Positions 35,641-45,267 of a stretch of 64,000 nt of DNA are shown here, in pieces. The number at the start of each line of letters is the position of its first letter. Positions within the stretch are counted from its first letter, which is position 1. This DNA is from Prevotella sp. Lineage in GTDB: Bacteria > Bacteroidota > Bacteroidia > Bacteroidales > Dysgonomonadaceae. The notes beneath the pieces were generated by a model. It saw only the letters and a list, made by a program, of their open reading frames with translations. It was not told the DNA's origin and did not search any database. Made by a program: the position numbers and the translations under genes. The DNA is taken from NCBI GenBank assembly GCA_031271965.1, contig JAISUS010000009.1, positions 52,972 through 116,971 of the forward strand, read 5' to 3'.

Positions 35641-38600
35641 TCAGACTTTCTCTACAGACATACGTAAAATATAGCCATCCATATCTACGTCTTGTCCATC
35701 GGCAACTTCAGATAATTCTATATTATCAGCCAATACCTGAGAAGCAATATACTCTTTATAATCAGAAATTGCATCTCTTACCTGTTCATTTTCAGATATC
35801 TTTATACTAATTCTATCTGTTATTTCAAACCCGCTCGATTTGCGTATATTTTGTATACGATTTACCAGTTCGCGGGCTATACCTTCTTTCCTAAGATCGT
35901 CTGTTATAGTTATATCCAATGCGACAGTCAATTTACCTGCATTGGCAACCAACCACCCCGGTATATCCTCAGAAATTATCTCCACATCAGCAAGTTCGAT
36001 TGTCGCTACCTGCCCTTCAATATCAAAAGAATAATTTCCATCTCTTTCAAACGAAACAATCGCGTCCTGACTCATATTCTGGACTTCAGTTGCCAACTGT
36101 TTCATTATTTTACCATAACGCGGTCCCAGCTTCTTAAAGTCAGGTTTTACTCTTTTTACCAAGACTCCTGCCGCATTATCCACATACTTAAGTTCTTTCA
36201 CGTTAACTTCGTTCAGCACCAGGTCACGCACAGCGTCCACATCATCATGTTGCTGTTCGGTGAGAACAGGTATCATAATCTGCATTAACGGTTGACGCAC
36301 TTTGATACTCTCCTTACGACGCAAGGCCAATACAGCAGACGATATATCCTGTGCTATCTGCATACGTTCTTCCAGAGTTTTATCTACTATGGCAGTATCG
36401 TATGCCGGATAATCAGATAAATGCACCGAGACTACTTTTTCTCGTCCTGTTACAGCAATCAAGTCGCAGAACAACTTATCAGCATAAAACGGAGAAATTG
36501 GAGCCATCAACTTAGCCACAGTTTCGAGACAAGTATATAGAGTCTGATAAGCAGACAATTTATCCTTAGTCATTTCCCCACCCCAGAAACGTTTTCTGTT
36601 GAGACGGACATACCAGTTACTCAAATTATCATTTACAAAGTCGGATATAGCACGTCCGGCTTTTGTAGGTTCATATGTATTATAGAACTCGTCTACATCT
36701 TTTACAAGGGTATTGAGAAGAGATATAATCCAACGGTCAATTTCCGGTCTTTCCGACACAGGGATTAAAGCTTCTGTAAACACAAACTTATCTACGTTCG
36801 CATACAAAGCAAAGAACGAATAAGTGTTGTATAATGTTCCGAAAAACTTACGACGCACCTCTTCAATTCCTTCTATATCGAATTTCAGGTTATCCCACGG
36901 CGAGGCATTGGTTATCATATACCAACGCAACGGATCGGAACCATATTTTTCTATCGTATCGAATGGATTCACCGCATTCCCCAAACGTTTCGACATTTTA
37001 TTGCCGTTCTTATCCAAGACAAGACCGTTCGACACTACATTTTTGAAAGACACACTGTCTTTTATCATTGTAGATATGGCATGTAACGTAAAGAACCATC
37101 CACGAGTTTGGTCTACCCCTTCGGCGATGAAGTCGGCAGGGTATATTTTAGTAAATTCTTCTTCGCTTATATTTGGATAAAACACCTGTGCAAAAGGCAT
37201 TGCTCCAGAATCGAACCAAACATCTATGAGGTCTTTTTCACGCATCATAGGTTGTCCCGAATCGGAAACAAGGACTATATCATCCACATACGGACGGTGA
37301 AGGTCTATTTTTTCATAATTTGCCTTATCCAGATTTTCCACTTCAAATCCTTTCCAAGGTATTTCTTTCATCAGCCCTGCATCAACAGCTTTCTGCATTT
37401 CTGCATACAACTCTTTTACAGAACCGATACATTTTTCCTCTTTTCCGTCTTCTGTTCTCCATATTGGCAATGGAGTACCCCAGTAACGGCTACGGCTGAG
37501 ATTCCAATCCTGGAGGTTTTCGAGCCATTTGCCGAAACGCCCGGTACCTGTTGATTCAGGCTTCCAATTGATAGTCTTATTCAACTCTATCATACGGTCT
37601 CGACTGGCTGTCGTACGGATAAACCAACTGTCTAACGGATAGTACAATACTGGTTTATCGGTACGCCAACAGTGAGGATAGTTGTGCACATGACGCTCTA
37701 TTTTAAACGCTCTGTTCTGCTGTTTCAGCATAACGCACAAGTCGATATCCAATGAAGAAGTAGCCTCCCCAACCCCTCCGGAGGAGGGGCTAGCTCCCCC
37801 TTTGGGGGAGTCGGAGGGGGCGTATTCGTCTTTCACATAACGACCTGCATATTCCTTATATAAATCAGTATTTACACTATTCTTTACAAATTCAGCATCC
37901 AAATCTTCCAATCTGAAATACTTACCGGTGAGATCGACCATCGGACGTTGATTCTCATCTTTATCCAATAACAACAATGCCGGGACATTATTTGCTTTAG
38001 CCACTCTGGCATCATCCGCTCCAAAAGTAGGAGCTATATGCACGATACCTGTACCGTCTTCGGTGGTTACAAAATCTCCGGCAAGAACCTTAAAAGCTCC
38101 CTCACCGGGATTTACCCAAGGTATCAGTTGTTCGTATTCCATCCCGACCAAATCCTTACCTTTCCACTCTCCTACGATTTTGAAAGGAATAAGCTTATCT
38201 CCGGCTTTATAATCTTCGAGAGCAATATCCTTTGCTTTCTCGTTGAACATACTAAAAACGAGGGATTGCGCTATTACGGCGGTTATTTTGTCTCCTGTGT
38301 ATGGATTATAAGATTGTACAGCCACATATGTAATATCCGGGCCAACAGCCAATGCTGTATTAGACGGCAATGTCCAAGGAGTTGTTGTCCAAGCAAGGAA
38401 GAAAGCTTCTCCAAACTGAGCCATTTCTGCCTTAGGCGATTTTATTTTAAACTGGGCAACACAGGTAGTATCTTTTACATCACGGTATGCACCCGGCATA
38501 TTCAACTCGTGTGTACTCAGTCCTGTACCCGCCGCCGGTGAATATGGTTGTATTGTATATCCTTTGTATAGATATCCTTTCTTATAAAGCTCTTTCAACA

Positions 38601-39090
38601 GATACCAAAGAGTTTCTATATAGCGATTATCATAAGTTATGTATGGATCGTTCATATCGACCCAATATCCCATGATGCGAGTCAGGTTTTCCCACTCGCC
38701 CGTATATTTCATCACCTCCTTACGGCAAGCATTGTTATACTCCTCTACCGATATTTTTTTACCTATATCTTCTTTGGTTATGCCCAGGCTTTTTTCCACG
38801 GCAAGTTCAACCGGCAAGCCGTGTGTATCCCACCCTGCTTTACGGTTTACAAGAAAGCCTTTCATTGTTTTATACCGGCAGAAAATATCCTTCACGGCAC
38901 GTGCCATCACATGGTGAATACCCGGCATACCGTTTGCAGACGGCGGTCCTTCGTAGAATACAAAAGATGGTGCCCCCGCGCGCATATCCAGACTCTGTTG
39001 GAATATATTTTGCTTATCCCATTTTGCCAATACCTCTTTGTTGATATCGGACAAATTAAACCGATTATATTCTGAAAATTGCTTGCTCAT
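35641..39090 (-). CDS. ileS: Isoleucyl-tRNA synthetase with in-frame palindromic insert
   Basis: 1149 aa. The class I motif HxGH-equivalent (PSANGMPGIHHVMAR), KMSKR (DKNGNKMSKRLGNAV) and the Ile-specific editing domain are intact, and EGVDQTRGWFFTLH, CWRTDKPVLYYPLDSW are family signatures. It charges tRNA-Ile. A GC-rich segment, 37763-37822, encodes about 20 extra residues (PSDSPKGGASPSSGGVGEA, residues about 423-442) between VKDEY and LDIDLCVMLKQ, where relatives have a short loop. The reading frame is unbroken, so the enzyme should be functional. A -7 box (TATCTTTG, minus strand, 39125-39132) lies 34 bp upstream of the start. Confidence 0.96.
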   Translation of the reverse strand: MSKQFSEYNRFNLSDINKEVLAKWDKQNIFQQSLDMRAGAPSFVFYEGPPSANGMPGIHHVMARAVKDIFCRYKTMKGFLVNRKAGWDTHGLPVELAVEKSLGITKEDIGKKISVEEYNNACRKEVMKYTGEWENLTRIMGYWVDMNDPYITYDNRYIETLWYLLKELYKKGYLYKGYTIQPYSPAAGTGLSTHELNMPGAYRDVKDTTCVAQFKIKSPKAEMAQFGEAFFLAWTTTPWTLPSNTALAVGPDITYVAVQSYNPYTGDKITAVIAQSLVFSMFNEKAKDIALEDYKAGDKLIPFKIVGEWKGKDLVGMEYEQLIPWVNPGEGAFKVLAGDFVTTEDGTGIVHIAPTFGADDARVAKANNVPALLLLDKDENQRPMVDLTGKYFRLEDLDAEFVKNSVNTDLYKEYAGRYVKDEYAPSDSPKGGASPSSGGVGEATSSLDIDLCVMLKQQNRAFKIERHVHNYPHCWRTDKPVLYYPLDSWFIRTTASRDRMIELNKTINWKPESTGTGRFGKWLENLQDWNLSRSRYWGTPLPIWRTEDGKEEKCIGSVKELYAEMQKAVDAGLMKEIPWKGFEVENLDKANYEKIDLHRPYVDDIVLVSDSGQPMMREKDLIDVWFDSGAMPFAQVFYPNISEEEFTKIYPADFIAEGVDQTRGWFFTLHAISTMIKDSVSFKNVVSNGLVLDKNGNKMSKRLGNAVNPFDTIEKYGSDPLRWYMITNASPWDNLKFDIEGIEEVRRKFFGTLYNTYSFFALYANVDKFVFTEALIPVSERPEIDRWIISLLNTLVKDVDEFYNTYEPTKAGRAISDFVNDNLSNWYVRLNRKRFWGGEMTKDKLSAYQTLYTCLETVAKLMAPISPFYADKLFCDLIAVTGREKVVSVHLSDYPAYDTAIVDKTLEERMQIAQDISSAVLALRRKESIKVRQPLMQIMIPVLTEQQHDDVDAVRDLVLNEVNVKELKYVDNAAGVLVKRVKPDFKKLGPRYGKIMKQLATEVQNMSQDAIVSFERDGNYSFDIEGQVATIELADVEIISEDIPGWLVANAGKLTVALDITITDDLRKEGIARELVNRIQNIRKSSGFEITDRISIKISENEQVRDAISDYKEYIASQVLADNIELSEVADGQDVDMDGYILRMSVEKV
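37763..37822. repeat. GC-rich palindromic element inserted in ileS
   Basis: 60-bp block far richer in G+C than its surroundings. It holds two hairpins, CCCCTCC/GGAGGGG (37773-37789, loop 3) and CTCCCCC/GGGGGAG (37794-37810, loop 3), enclosed by an outer GCCTCC / GGAGGGGGC imperfect pair, giving a three-way fold. Length is a multiple of 3 and it encodes a Gly/Ser/Pro-rich linker. It resembles dispersed 'CCCCTCCGGAGGGG...CCCCCTTTGGGGG' repeats of Bacteroidetes and the Rickettsia palindromic elements that insert into genes; identity with known repeats is not tested. Confidence 0.8.
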
Positions 39091-39124
39091 AGTGTGCTAA
39101 AACATACTTATAAAAAATTGTGGA

Positions 39125-39132
39125 CAAAGATA
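39125..39132 (-). promoter_or_regulatory. -7 promoter box of ileS
   Basis: TATCTTTG on the minus strand, 34 bp upstream of the ileS ATG. Confidence 0.5.
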
Positions 39133-39255
39133 ATGAAAAATCCTTAAGGTATATCCCTATTATATTCATAAGAATATTAATAATTAAAAAAAGAATTACT
39201 CTAAAATCTAGTGTTATTTAGTGTTATCGCTATTTTATGTTTTACATCGATTACT

Positions 39256-39263
39256 TACTTTTG
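39256..39263 (+). promoter_or_regulatory. -7 promoter box of the two-component operon
   Basis: TACTTTTG, 22 bp before the ATG at 39286. Confidence 0.5.
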
Positions 39264-39285
39264 CTATCAACATAAAATATCGCAC

Positions 39286-40704
39286 ATGAAATTCCGTCTG
39301 AAACTAATTGCTTTAACCATTCTCTCCTTACTTGTATTGGTATGTGGGTATCAGACATATTGGCTTATCAATTTTCATAAAGAGCAATACAACAAACTGG
39401 AAAGAGTAATACAAAAAACGATAGACGACGGTTTTCTTAAAGAAATGGCGATCAGGCTAACCATTATATCTTCAGAAAAAGATCAGGGAAAGTACATTCA
39501 AACGATGGTTGATACTGTCGGAAAAAATCAGATTATCAATAACGATCAAAACAGTGCATCTTTTTCCATGTCTTTTAAGGAAGACACATACAATGAAACA
39601 TCTAAACAAAATAAGGACTCTGTATTCCAAACACTTAATTATGTAAATGTTGCTGTCAAAAAAGGACTGTCGATGTCTATAAACAGCATAAAAAAACCTG
39701 ATATCCACAGATTTGACAGCATATTGACTGCGGATCTGCTTTCTCAAGAACTGAATATTCCGCATGTAATTGAAATAAGAAAAACAGTAAATGACAGCCT
39801 GATAGAGCGGATTCCGAAAAAAGAGTTCACTTACAAAAACAGTCAAAAATACCCGCTAAAAGACTGGCAAGACAACAAATACACTTACATCTTGTTTATG
39901 GAAAACCCTAAGTGGTATATCTTTAAAGGTATGTGGGGTTTGGTGAGTGTTTCTGTATTGATGGTAATTTTGCTAATGATATCCTATATTTATCTATTAA
40001 AAGTCATATTGAGGCAAAAATCCATAGATGAAATAAAAAGTGATTTCATCAACAATATGACCCACGAACTGAAAACCCCTATTTCTGTGACTTATGCAGC
40101 TGTAGATGCTATGCAAAACTTCGGGTTAGGGCAAGACCCTGAAAAACGAGAAGAATACCTTTCAATCTCAAAAGAGCAACTCCTATATCTCAATAGTCTT
40201 GTGGAACAGATTTTGACCATGTCGGTAGAAGAAAGAAAAAACATGAAACTTACATTAGAAAACATCAACCTTAAAGATGTTTTTGAGAATCAGAAAAGTA
40301 AATTCTTACTAAATGCCCATAAACAAATAGAATTCATCATAAATGTTGAGACTGATAATCGGGGAATAAAAGCTGACAAACTCCATTTTGTCAATATGAT
40401 TAGCAATCTGGTAGAAAATGCGATCAAATATTCCGGTGAAAGCGTAAAAATAGAATTGGCCGCATATCGGTCAGGAAGCAAGACTATAATAGCTGTTTCC
40501 GATAACGGAATAGGCATACCGAATAACTCCTTGGATAAAATATTTGATAAGTTTTACAGAGTATCGACCGGAAATATCCACGATGTAAAAGGCTACGGGT
40601 TAGGACTGTCTTATGTAAAAACAATAGTGGATAAACATGAGTGGAATATAAAAGTAGAAAGTTCTTTGGGCAAAGGCTCTTGTTTTAAAATCATTATACC
40701 ATGA
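39286..40704 (+). CDS. Sensor histidine kinase
   Basis: 472 aa from ATG 39286. TM1 lies at about residues 6-26 and TM2 at about 215-240, enclosing a roughly 190-residue periplasmic sensor with no recognised domain. HisKA has the phospho-accepting H260 in NNMTHELKTPISV; HATPase follows with NLVENAIKYS, SDNGIGIP and GYGLGLSYVK. No HAMP is obvious. It phosphorylates the regulator encoded next, whose ATG overlaps its TGA by 4 bp (ATGA). The convergent phosphoethanolamine-transferase-like gene is a candidate target. Confidence 0.94.
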   Translation: MKFRLKLIALTILSLLVLVCGYQTYWLINFHKEQYNKLERVIQKTIDDGFLKEMAIRLTIISSEKDQGKYIQTMVDTVGKNQIINNDQNSASFSMSFKEDTYNETSKQNKDSVFQTLNYVNVAVKKGLSMSINSIKKPDIHRFDSILTADLLSQELNIPHVIEIRKTVNDSLIERIPKKEFTYKNSQKYPLKDWQDNKYTYILFMENPKWYIFKGMWGLVSVSVLMVILLMISYIYLLKVILRQKSIDEIKSDFINNMTHELKTPISVTYAAVDAMQNFGLGQDPEKREEYLSISKEQLLYLNSLVEQILTMSVEERKNMKLTLENINLKDVFENQKSKFLLNAHKQIEFIINVETDNRGIKADKLHFVNMISNLVENAIKYSGESVKIELAAYRSGSKTIIAVSDNGIGIPNNSLDKIFDKFYRVSTGNIHDVKGYGLGLSYVKTIVDKHEWNIKVESSLGKGSCFKIIIP

Positions 40705-41378
40705 AGATAAAAGTTTTATTGGTTGAAGACGAACCTTCATTATCCATGATAATAAAGGATGCGATGGAAAAGAGAGAATTCGAAGTAAATTGTGCGGCAA
40801 ACGGAAACGAAGGCTTAGAGATGTTTTACAGACTGAATCCAGACATTGTAGTGGCAGACATTATGATGCCTAAGCTGGATGGCTTTACCATGACTCAGTT
40901 GATCCGTCAAAGCAATAAACAGACTCCAATCCTTTTCTTAAGTGCCAAATCGAAGACAGAAGACGTTGTACAAGGTTTCGAAATCGGCGGTAGTGACTAT
41001 CTGAAAAAACCATTCGGCATGGAAGAACTGATAATACGCATCAAAGCTCTGCTAAACCGGGTACAAAACCAAGTACCCGAAAGTAAAACATACCAGATAG
41101 GGAGCTTCACCTTCGACCCTCTGCATCAAACCCTAGCTCATTCGTTAAACACAGAGCTCTTATCTCATCGTGAAACCGCAATATTGGAACGTCTTTGTTC
41201 CAATCAGAATAATATTGTAGAAAACAAAGCGGTCTTAATGGAATTGTGGGGAGACGACAACTTTTTCAACATCCGTAGCCTGCACGTATTCATCGTTAAG
41301 CTTAGAAAGAAATTATCGCTAGACCCAAAAGTTCAAATAATAAATATCAGAGGAATCGGATATAAGATGATTTATTGA
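40701..41378 (+). CDS. OmpR-family response regulator
   Basis: 225 aa. The receiver domain has D10-D/E11 (VEDEP), the phospho-acceptor D53 (VVADIMMPKLDG) and K near 102 (LKKPFG). The C-terminal winged helix (ETAILERLCSNQNNIVENKAVLMELWGDDNFFNIRSLHVFIVKLRKKL, IINIRGIGYKM) binds DNA. Coupled to the kinase by ATGA. Its last 7 bases overlap the convergent gene at 41372. Confidence 0.95.
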   Translation: MKIKVLLVEDEPSLSMIIKDAMEKREFEVNCAANGNEGLEMFYRLNPDIVVADIMMPKLDGFTMTQLIRQSNKQTPILFLSAKSKTEDVVQGFEIGGSDYLKKPFGMEELIIRIKALLNRVQNQVPESKTYQIGSFTFDPLHQTLAHSLNTELLSHRETAILERLCSNQNNIVENKAVLMELWGDDNFFNIRSLHVFIVKLRKKLSLDPKVQIINIRGIGYKMIY

Positions 41379-43003
41379 CTTTCGAATCGCCCTTTTATAG
41401 CCTCATATTTCTTTTCCCCCACATAGCGCTGTCTCGGCTCAAAACCAGAGGAAAACAGGCTGCGGGTATCATCATAATCCCTGTAACTAATACCTGCCAA
41501 ATCGGAAATTGAATAGATAAAATCTTCAGTTGAATACTTCCGGCTTTTATCGAATACCAAATCGGATCGGAATTTACGATACATAGGAGACATCCACACC
41601 ATAAAAGGTATTTCACACATAGGAGGAGACACTTTCTCGTATGCATGCCCCGCAAACTCCCTGTAATCATAGAGTTCTTCCCCATGATCGGAAAAATAGA
41701 CCATCGCCGCATCATGGCAAGGAAGATCTTTTAACGTTTGTATTATACTACTAATGATAAAATCATTATACAGCACTGAATTATCGTACTTATCTATTGC
41801 TTTCTTGGCTTTATCATCTCTATATGGAGCATCTCCGATCAAACCGTCTTTCTTATTATTAAAAACAATATACTCCTTCGGATACCTGAATTCGTAAGCC
41901 ATATGGTTACCTATCAGATGAATGAGAATGAGCTTATTCTTTTGCGGTTCTTTCAGAATTGTATCCAATACAGGCAATACAATATCGTCGTGTTGTTTAT
42001 ATGGAGCCAGATTATATTTCTTCTTTGCCAAAGTAAGAAGAATATCATAACTGGACTTACAATCTTCACTGTACTCTTGATTCGTAATCAAGTATGTACC
42101 GTATCCTGCCCTATTAAACAATTCATAAAGCGATGGTTTATGCGTAAAGTTTTCAGGGTGTTCTATATCGGACATAGACAGTATAGAGCGTATTACCGGA
42201 ATTGTATGTACCTGAGGGGCAACCACATCCTGATAGACCATCAAGCTATCCCCATATTGTGACAACAAAGGATTGGTCTCTCTGGGATAACCATATAAGG
42301 ACATATGGTGCTTGTTTAGAGATTCCCCAACAACTACGACAATCACATGAGGTATTGTATCCTGTCTTATTACAGAAACCTCATAATTTTCACTTTGACG
42401 TGCTTTTATTGTCTTCTTTTCGTAAGTGGTTCTTAATTTATAACTAATAAACGTTTTGTAGAAATTGACAAAATAGACAGACCGGGACACTCTATTTATG
42501 CCAACAATCGATATAATAACAAGAATACTTAAGACAAAAATAAATTTATATTTCTTTACACTCAATGACTTGAATGACTTCATTGTACAAATCATCACAA
42601 TGGGAATAGCTGCATATAAGATTACACCTGCTATAACCCACAGACTAAGATAATATGCCACAAATTCTTTACTCTCCTCCGGATTTGTCTCGAACAGACT
42701 GGTAACACTATTTTGTTCCAACAGGACATGAGCAAACAACAAGTAAGCTAAATAAATTGCACCCGGTATTATGGAAATTGCCAAAAGGATAGAGTAGATA
42801 ATTTTCTCAGCTTTAGAACTAATAAACAGAGATAAGGTGGATATAGCAGCGAAAAGCAAACCGCAAACTAAAAATACAGCCAATTTATCTAAGAGAGTAA
42901 GATTCTGAGCCACAGGACTAAACATTGGCAACAGCATCAATATATAGAAAAGAAAGAAAAACTGTATTTTCTTCTTTTTGAGTATCGTTAAAACTTCATT
43001 CAT
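41372..43003 (-). CDS. Phosphoethanolamine transferase-like membrane protein
   Basis: 543 aa. Five N-terminal TM helices (residues about 15-175) precede an alkaline-phosphatase-fold domain. GESLNKHHMSLYGYPRETNPLLS (E227, S228 as probable metal ligand/nucleophile position) and SDHGEELYDYREFAGHAYEKVS are typical of EptA/CptA/OpgE-type enzymes, which add phosphoethanolamine to lipid A or other envelope glycans at the periplasmic face. It is convergent with and overlaps the two-component regulator by 7 bp, so its neighbours may control polymyxin-resistance-like modification. The exact acceptor is unknown. Confidence 0.88.
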   Translation of the reverse strand: MNEVLTILKKKKIQFFFLFYILMLLPMFSPVAQNLTLLDKLAVFLVCGLLFAAISTLSLFISSKAEKIIYSILLAISIIPGAIYLAYLLFAHVLLEQNSVTSLFETNPEESKEFVAYYLSLWVIAGVILYAAIPIVMICTMKSFKSLSVKKYKFIFVLSILVIISIVGINRVSRSVYFVNFYKTFISYKLRTTYEKKTIKARQSENYEVSVIRQDTIPHVIVVVVGESLNKHHMSLYGYPRETNPLLSQYGDSLMVYQDVVAPQVHTIPVIRSILSMSDIEHPENFTHKPSLYELFNRAGYGTYLITNQEYSEDCKSSYDILLTLAKKKYNLAPYKQHDDIVLPVLDTILKEPQKNKLILIHLIGNHMAYEFRYPKEYIVFNNKKDGLIGDAPYRDDKAKKAIDKYDNSVLYNDFIISSIIQTLKDLPCHDAAMVYFSDHGEELYDYREFAGHAYEKVSPPMCEIPFMVWMSPMYRKFRSDLVFDKSRKYSTEDFIYSISDLAGISYRDYDDTRSLFSSGFEPRQRYVGEKKYEAIKGRFESQ

Positions 43004-43057
43004 AGGTTATATCACAAAACTTTATTTATGAAGTGAGCAAATATACTATTTTATTCT

Positions 43058-43065
43058 TATTTTTG
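43058..43065 (+). promoter_or_regulatory. -7 promoter box of corA
   Basis: TATTTTTG, 20 bp before the ATG at 43086; no clear -33. Confidence 0.5.
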
Positions 43066-43085
43066 ATATAAATTTAATATAGGGA

Positions 43086-44153
43086 ATGAGTAAAAGAATA
43101 TCAAAAAGAAAAAGTAAATCTGCTCACAGGAGTTATCTTTCAAAGCCTGCGTATTTTGGAGACAAGAATATTCCTCTGTCAGTTGAACTTATTCAATTTG
43201 ACGAAACACATTTTGAAAAAAAAACGTTACCTATTGATTTTTCTATAAATGATGAGATAGATAAGACAAAAGTAAACTGGTTCAAAATAAAAGGGATATC
43301 GGATGTTGTTCAAATAAACCGTATCTGCCGGGAAGTTGGATTACACGGCTTCGATGTCAAAGATTTGCTGGCAGACCAACAAGTTGTAAAAGCCGTTACA
43401 TACGATAATATCTCATATGTTCTAACCCCTGTCTTCTATATCAACGAAAAAGAAGACATAGACGATATGCAAATAGCATTCATCTTAGGCAAAAACTTTG
43501 TAATAAGCATACAGGAAGAAATCATGCCGGTCTTCAGCGAGATAGAAAAGAGTATAGAAGATAATAATATCTTCATCAGACAAAAAAGTGCAGACTTTCT
43601 TCTTTATATTATGATGGGAGCTATTAATACCATCAACATCAACACTGTAATGTCATTAGAAGATCAATTAGCCGACACAGAAGAGGATCTTATTCAAAGG
43701 AAGGAATCAGTAGACATACTCCAATTTCTCCACAATAGCAGAGTTCATTACACTCGTATAAAAAGAGCCGTGATATCATTGCGTGAAGAATATGTTAACC
43801 TCCTACACAACACGAACAAACTTATCAAAGACGATAACATGGTATACTTCAACGATTTTGATGACCGTATGCGTGTTACACTTGGAGATCTGGCTTCATT
43901 CTACGAATCGTTAAGCTCATTGCTTGATCTATATTATAATAACAATAACTTAAAACTAAACGAAATAATTAAACGTCTTACTATTGTATCTACCATGTTT
44001 ATCCCATTAACCTTCATGGTAGGTGTATGGGGGATGAATTTCAAATTCATGCCTGAGACAGACTGGCCTCACGGATATATTTTTGCATGGGGTATCCTTG
44101 CATTGATCGCTGTATTTACATTCATTTGGATGAAAAGACAAAAATGGTTCTAA
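43086..44153 (+). CDS. corA: Magnesium/cobalt transporter CorA
   Basis: 355 aa. The long cytoplasmic funnel (for example MSLEDQLADTEEDLIQRKESVDILQFLHNSRVHYTRIK helix) is followed by two TM helices; the GMN selectivity loop GVWGMNFKFMPE ends the first. The C-terminal KRQKWF tail is normal. It imports Mg2+ through a homopentameric channel. Followed 16 bp later by the TPR gene on the same strand. Confidence 0.96.
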   Translation: MSKRISKRKSKSAHRSYLSKPAYFGDKNIPLSVELIQFDETHFEKKTLPIDFSINDEIDKTKVNWFKIKGISDVVQINRICREVGLHGFDVKDLLADQQVVKAVTYDNISYVLTPVFYINEKEDIDDMQIAFILGKNFVISIQEEIMPVFSEIEKSIEDNNIFIRQKSADFLLYIMMGAINTININTVMSLEDQLADTEEDLIQRKESVDILQFLHNSRVHYTRIKRAVISLREEYVNLLHNTNKLIKDDNMVYFNDFDDRMRVTLGDLASFYESLSSLLDLYYNNNNLKLNEIIKRLTIVSTMFIPLTFMVGVWGMNFKFMPETDWPHGYIFAWGILALIAVFTFIWMKRQKWF

Positions 44154-44169
44154 AAAAAACTTTAAACAC

Positions 44170-45267
44170 ATGAAAAAGATAATTTTTATTATTGCCGCTA
44201 CTTTGTTTAGCATTCAGTTCATATCAGCTCAAAACATAAAAAACATGTTTGAAGAGGAGCAATATCAGAGCATTATAGATTTGTATACAAATAACCCGGG
44301 AATATTATCTTCTGAAGATTTAATGTATGTAGCTCAATCATATATGAATATGGGAGATATACAAAACGGGTTGACCTATGCAAACATGGCTACACAAAAA
44401 GAAAGTAACAATGCAAGAACTTATTTCGTCACAGGCGTACTTTACAATGCTAATGGAGACTATAATAATGCAATAAAAGCTCTTGAAAAAGCCATTGAAC
44501 TTGCACCCAAAGAAACCAATTATTACACAGCTTTGGGAGACTCTTACTATGGACTGGAAAAATATGAAGAAGCTTTACTCTATTATAAGAAAGCAACTTC
44601 TTTAAAACCAGTCTCGGAGAAAGCATTCTTCATGATCGCAACAATATATGCTTCTCAGAACAAAGAAGACGAATCCCTGAATGCTTTCCATAAAGCAAAA
44701 GCCAGTATTGTAGATGACAAAGAGCTATATGTCACAGTACTTTACAACATAGGCAAAATGGAATATGACAAAGGATCGTACCAAAAAGCGATTAATGCCT
44801 ATAATGATTTGATATCTTATCTTCCTGACGATTATTATTCTTACGAAAAACTGATACAATGTTATTATGGATTGAATCAAATAAGCAAAGCCAACCTGCA
44901 AAAAGTAAATCTTTATACTGCTCATAAAAATGGTTTGCTTGAATCGACAAGTATTTCCGATCAGTTTTGCTTCGATCAATTCAAAATCGGAGATAAAGAT
45001 ATTGTTGCTTATGAACGATATGAGGAGTTTACTTCTAAACCGATAGTAAAACGAATATTCTATGTTGTGGACAGCTATGGAAATGTAAACGCAACCATTC
45101 TCCAAAAAAACATTTCCAAAAACAATTATACTTTTACCATGACAAGAAATGGAATAGAATATACTTATGCAGATGAAGTATCTGGGCCAAATCCGAAATA
45201 TACTTCGCTCAAGGCATTTATTTCAGATATAGTAACAAATAAATTGACCGCGATAAGTTTTAAATAA
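44170..45267 (+). CDS. Exported tetratricopeptide-repeat protein
   Basis: 365 aa with a Sec signal (FIIAATLFSIQFISAQ). At least five TPR-like pairs are visible (for example DLMYVAQSYMNMGDIQNGLTYANMA, ARTYFVTGVLYNANGDYNNAIKALEKAIELAP, YYTALGDSYYGLEKYEEALLYYKKATSLKP). TPRs form an interaction scaffold, so a periplasmic or secreted adaptor role is likely but not specific. The C-terminal about 120 residues have no repeat. It follows corA by 16 bp and may be co-transcribed. Overlaps the convergent gene by 8 bp. Confidence 0.88.
   Translation: MKKIIFIIAATLFSIQFISAQNIKNMFEEEQYQSIIDLYTNNPGILSSEDLMYVAQSYMNMGDIQNGLTYANMATQKESNNARTYFVTGVLYNANGDYNNAIKALEKAIELAPKETNYYTALGDSYYGLEKYEEALLYYKKATSLKPVSEKAFFMIATIYASQNKEDESLNAFHKAKASIVDDKELYVTVLYNIGKMEYDKGSYQKAINAYNDLISYLPDDYYSYEKLIQCYYGLNQISKANLQKVNLYTAHKNGLLESTSISDQFCFDQFKIGDKDIVAYERYEEFTSKPIVKRIFYVVDSYGNVNATILQKNISKNNYTFTMTRNGIEYTYADEVSGPNPKYTSLKAFISDIVTNKLTAISFK

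Noticed and set aside
37741..37830. Frameshift or pseudogene in ileS at the GC-rich block
   Set aside because: The insert length is a multiple of 3 and the frame continues to a normal C-terminus with all motifs.
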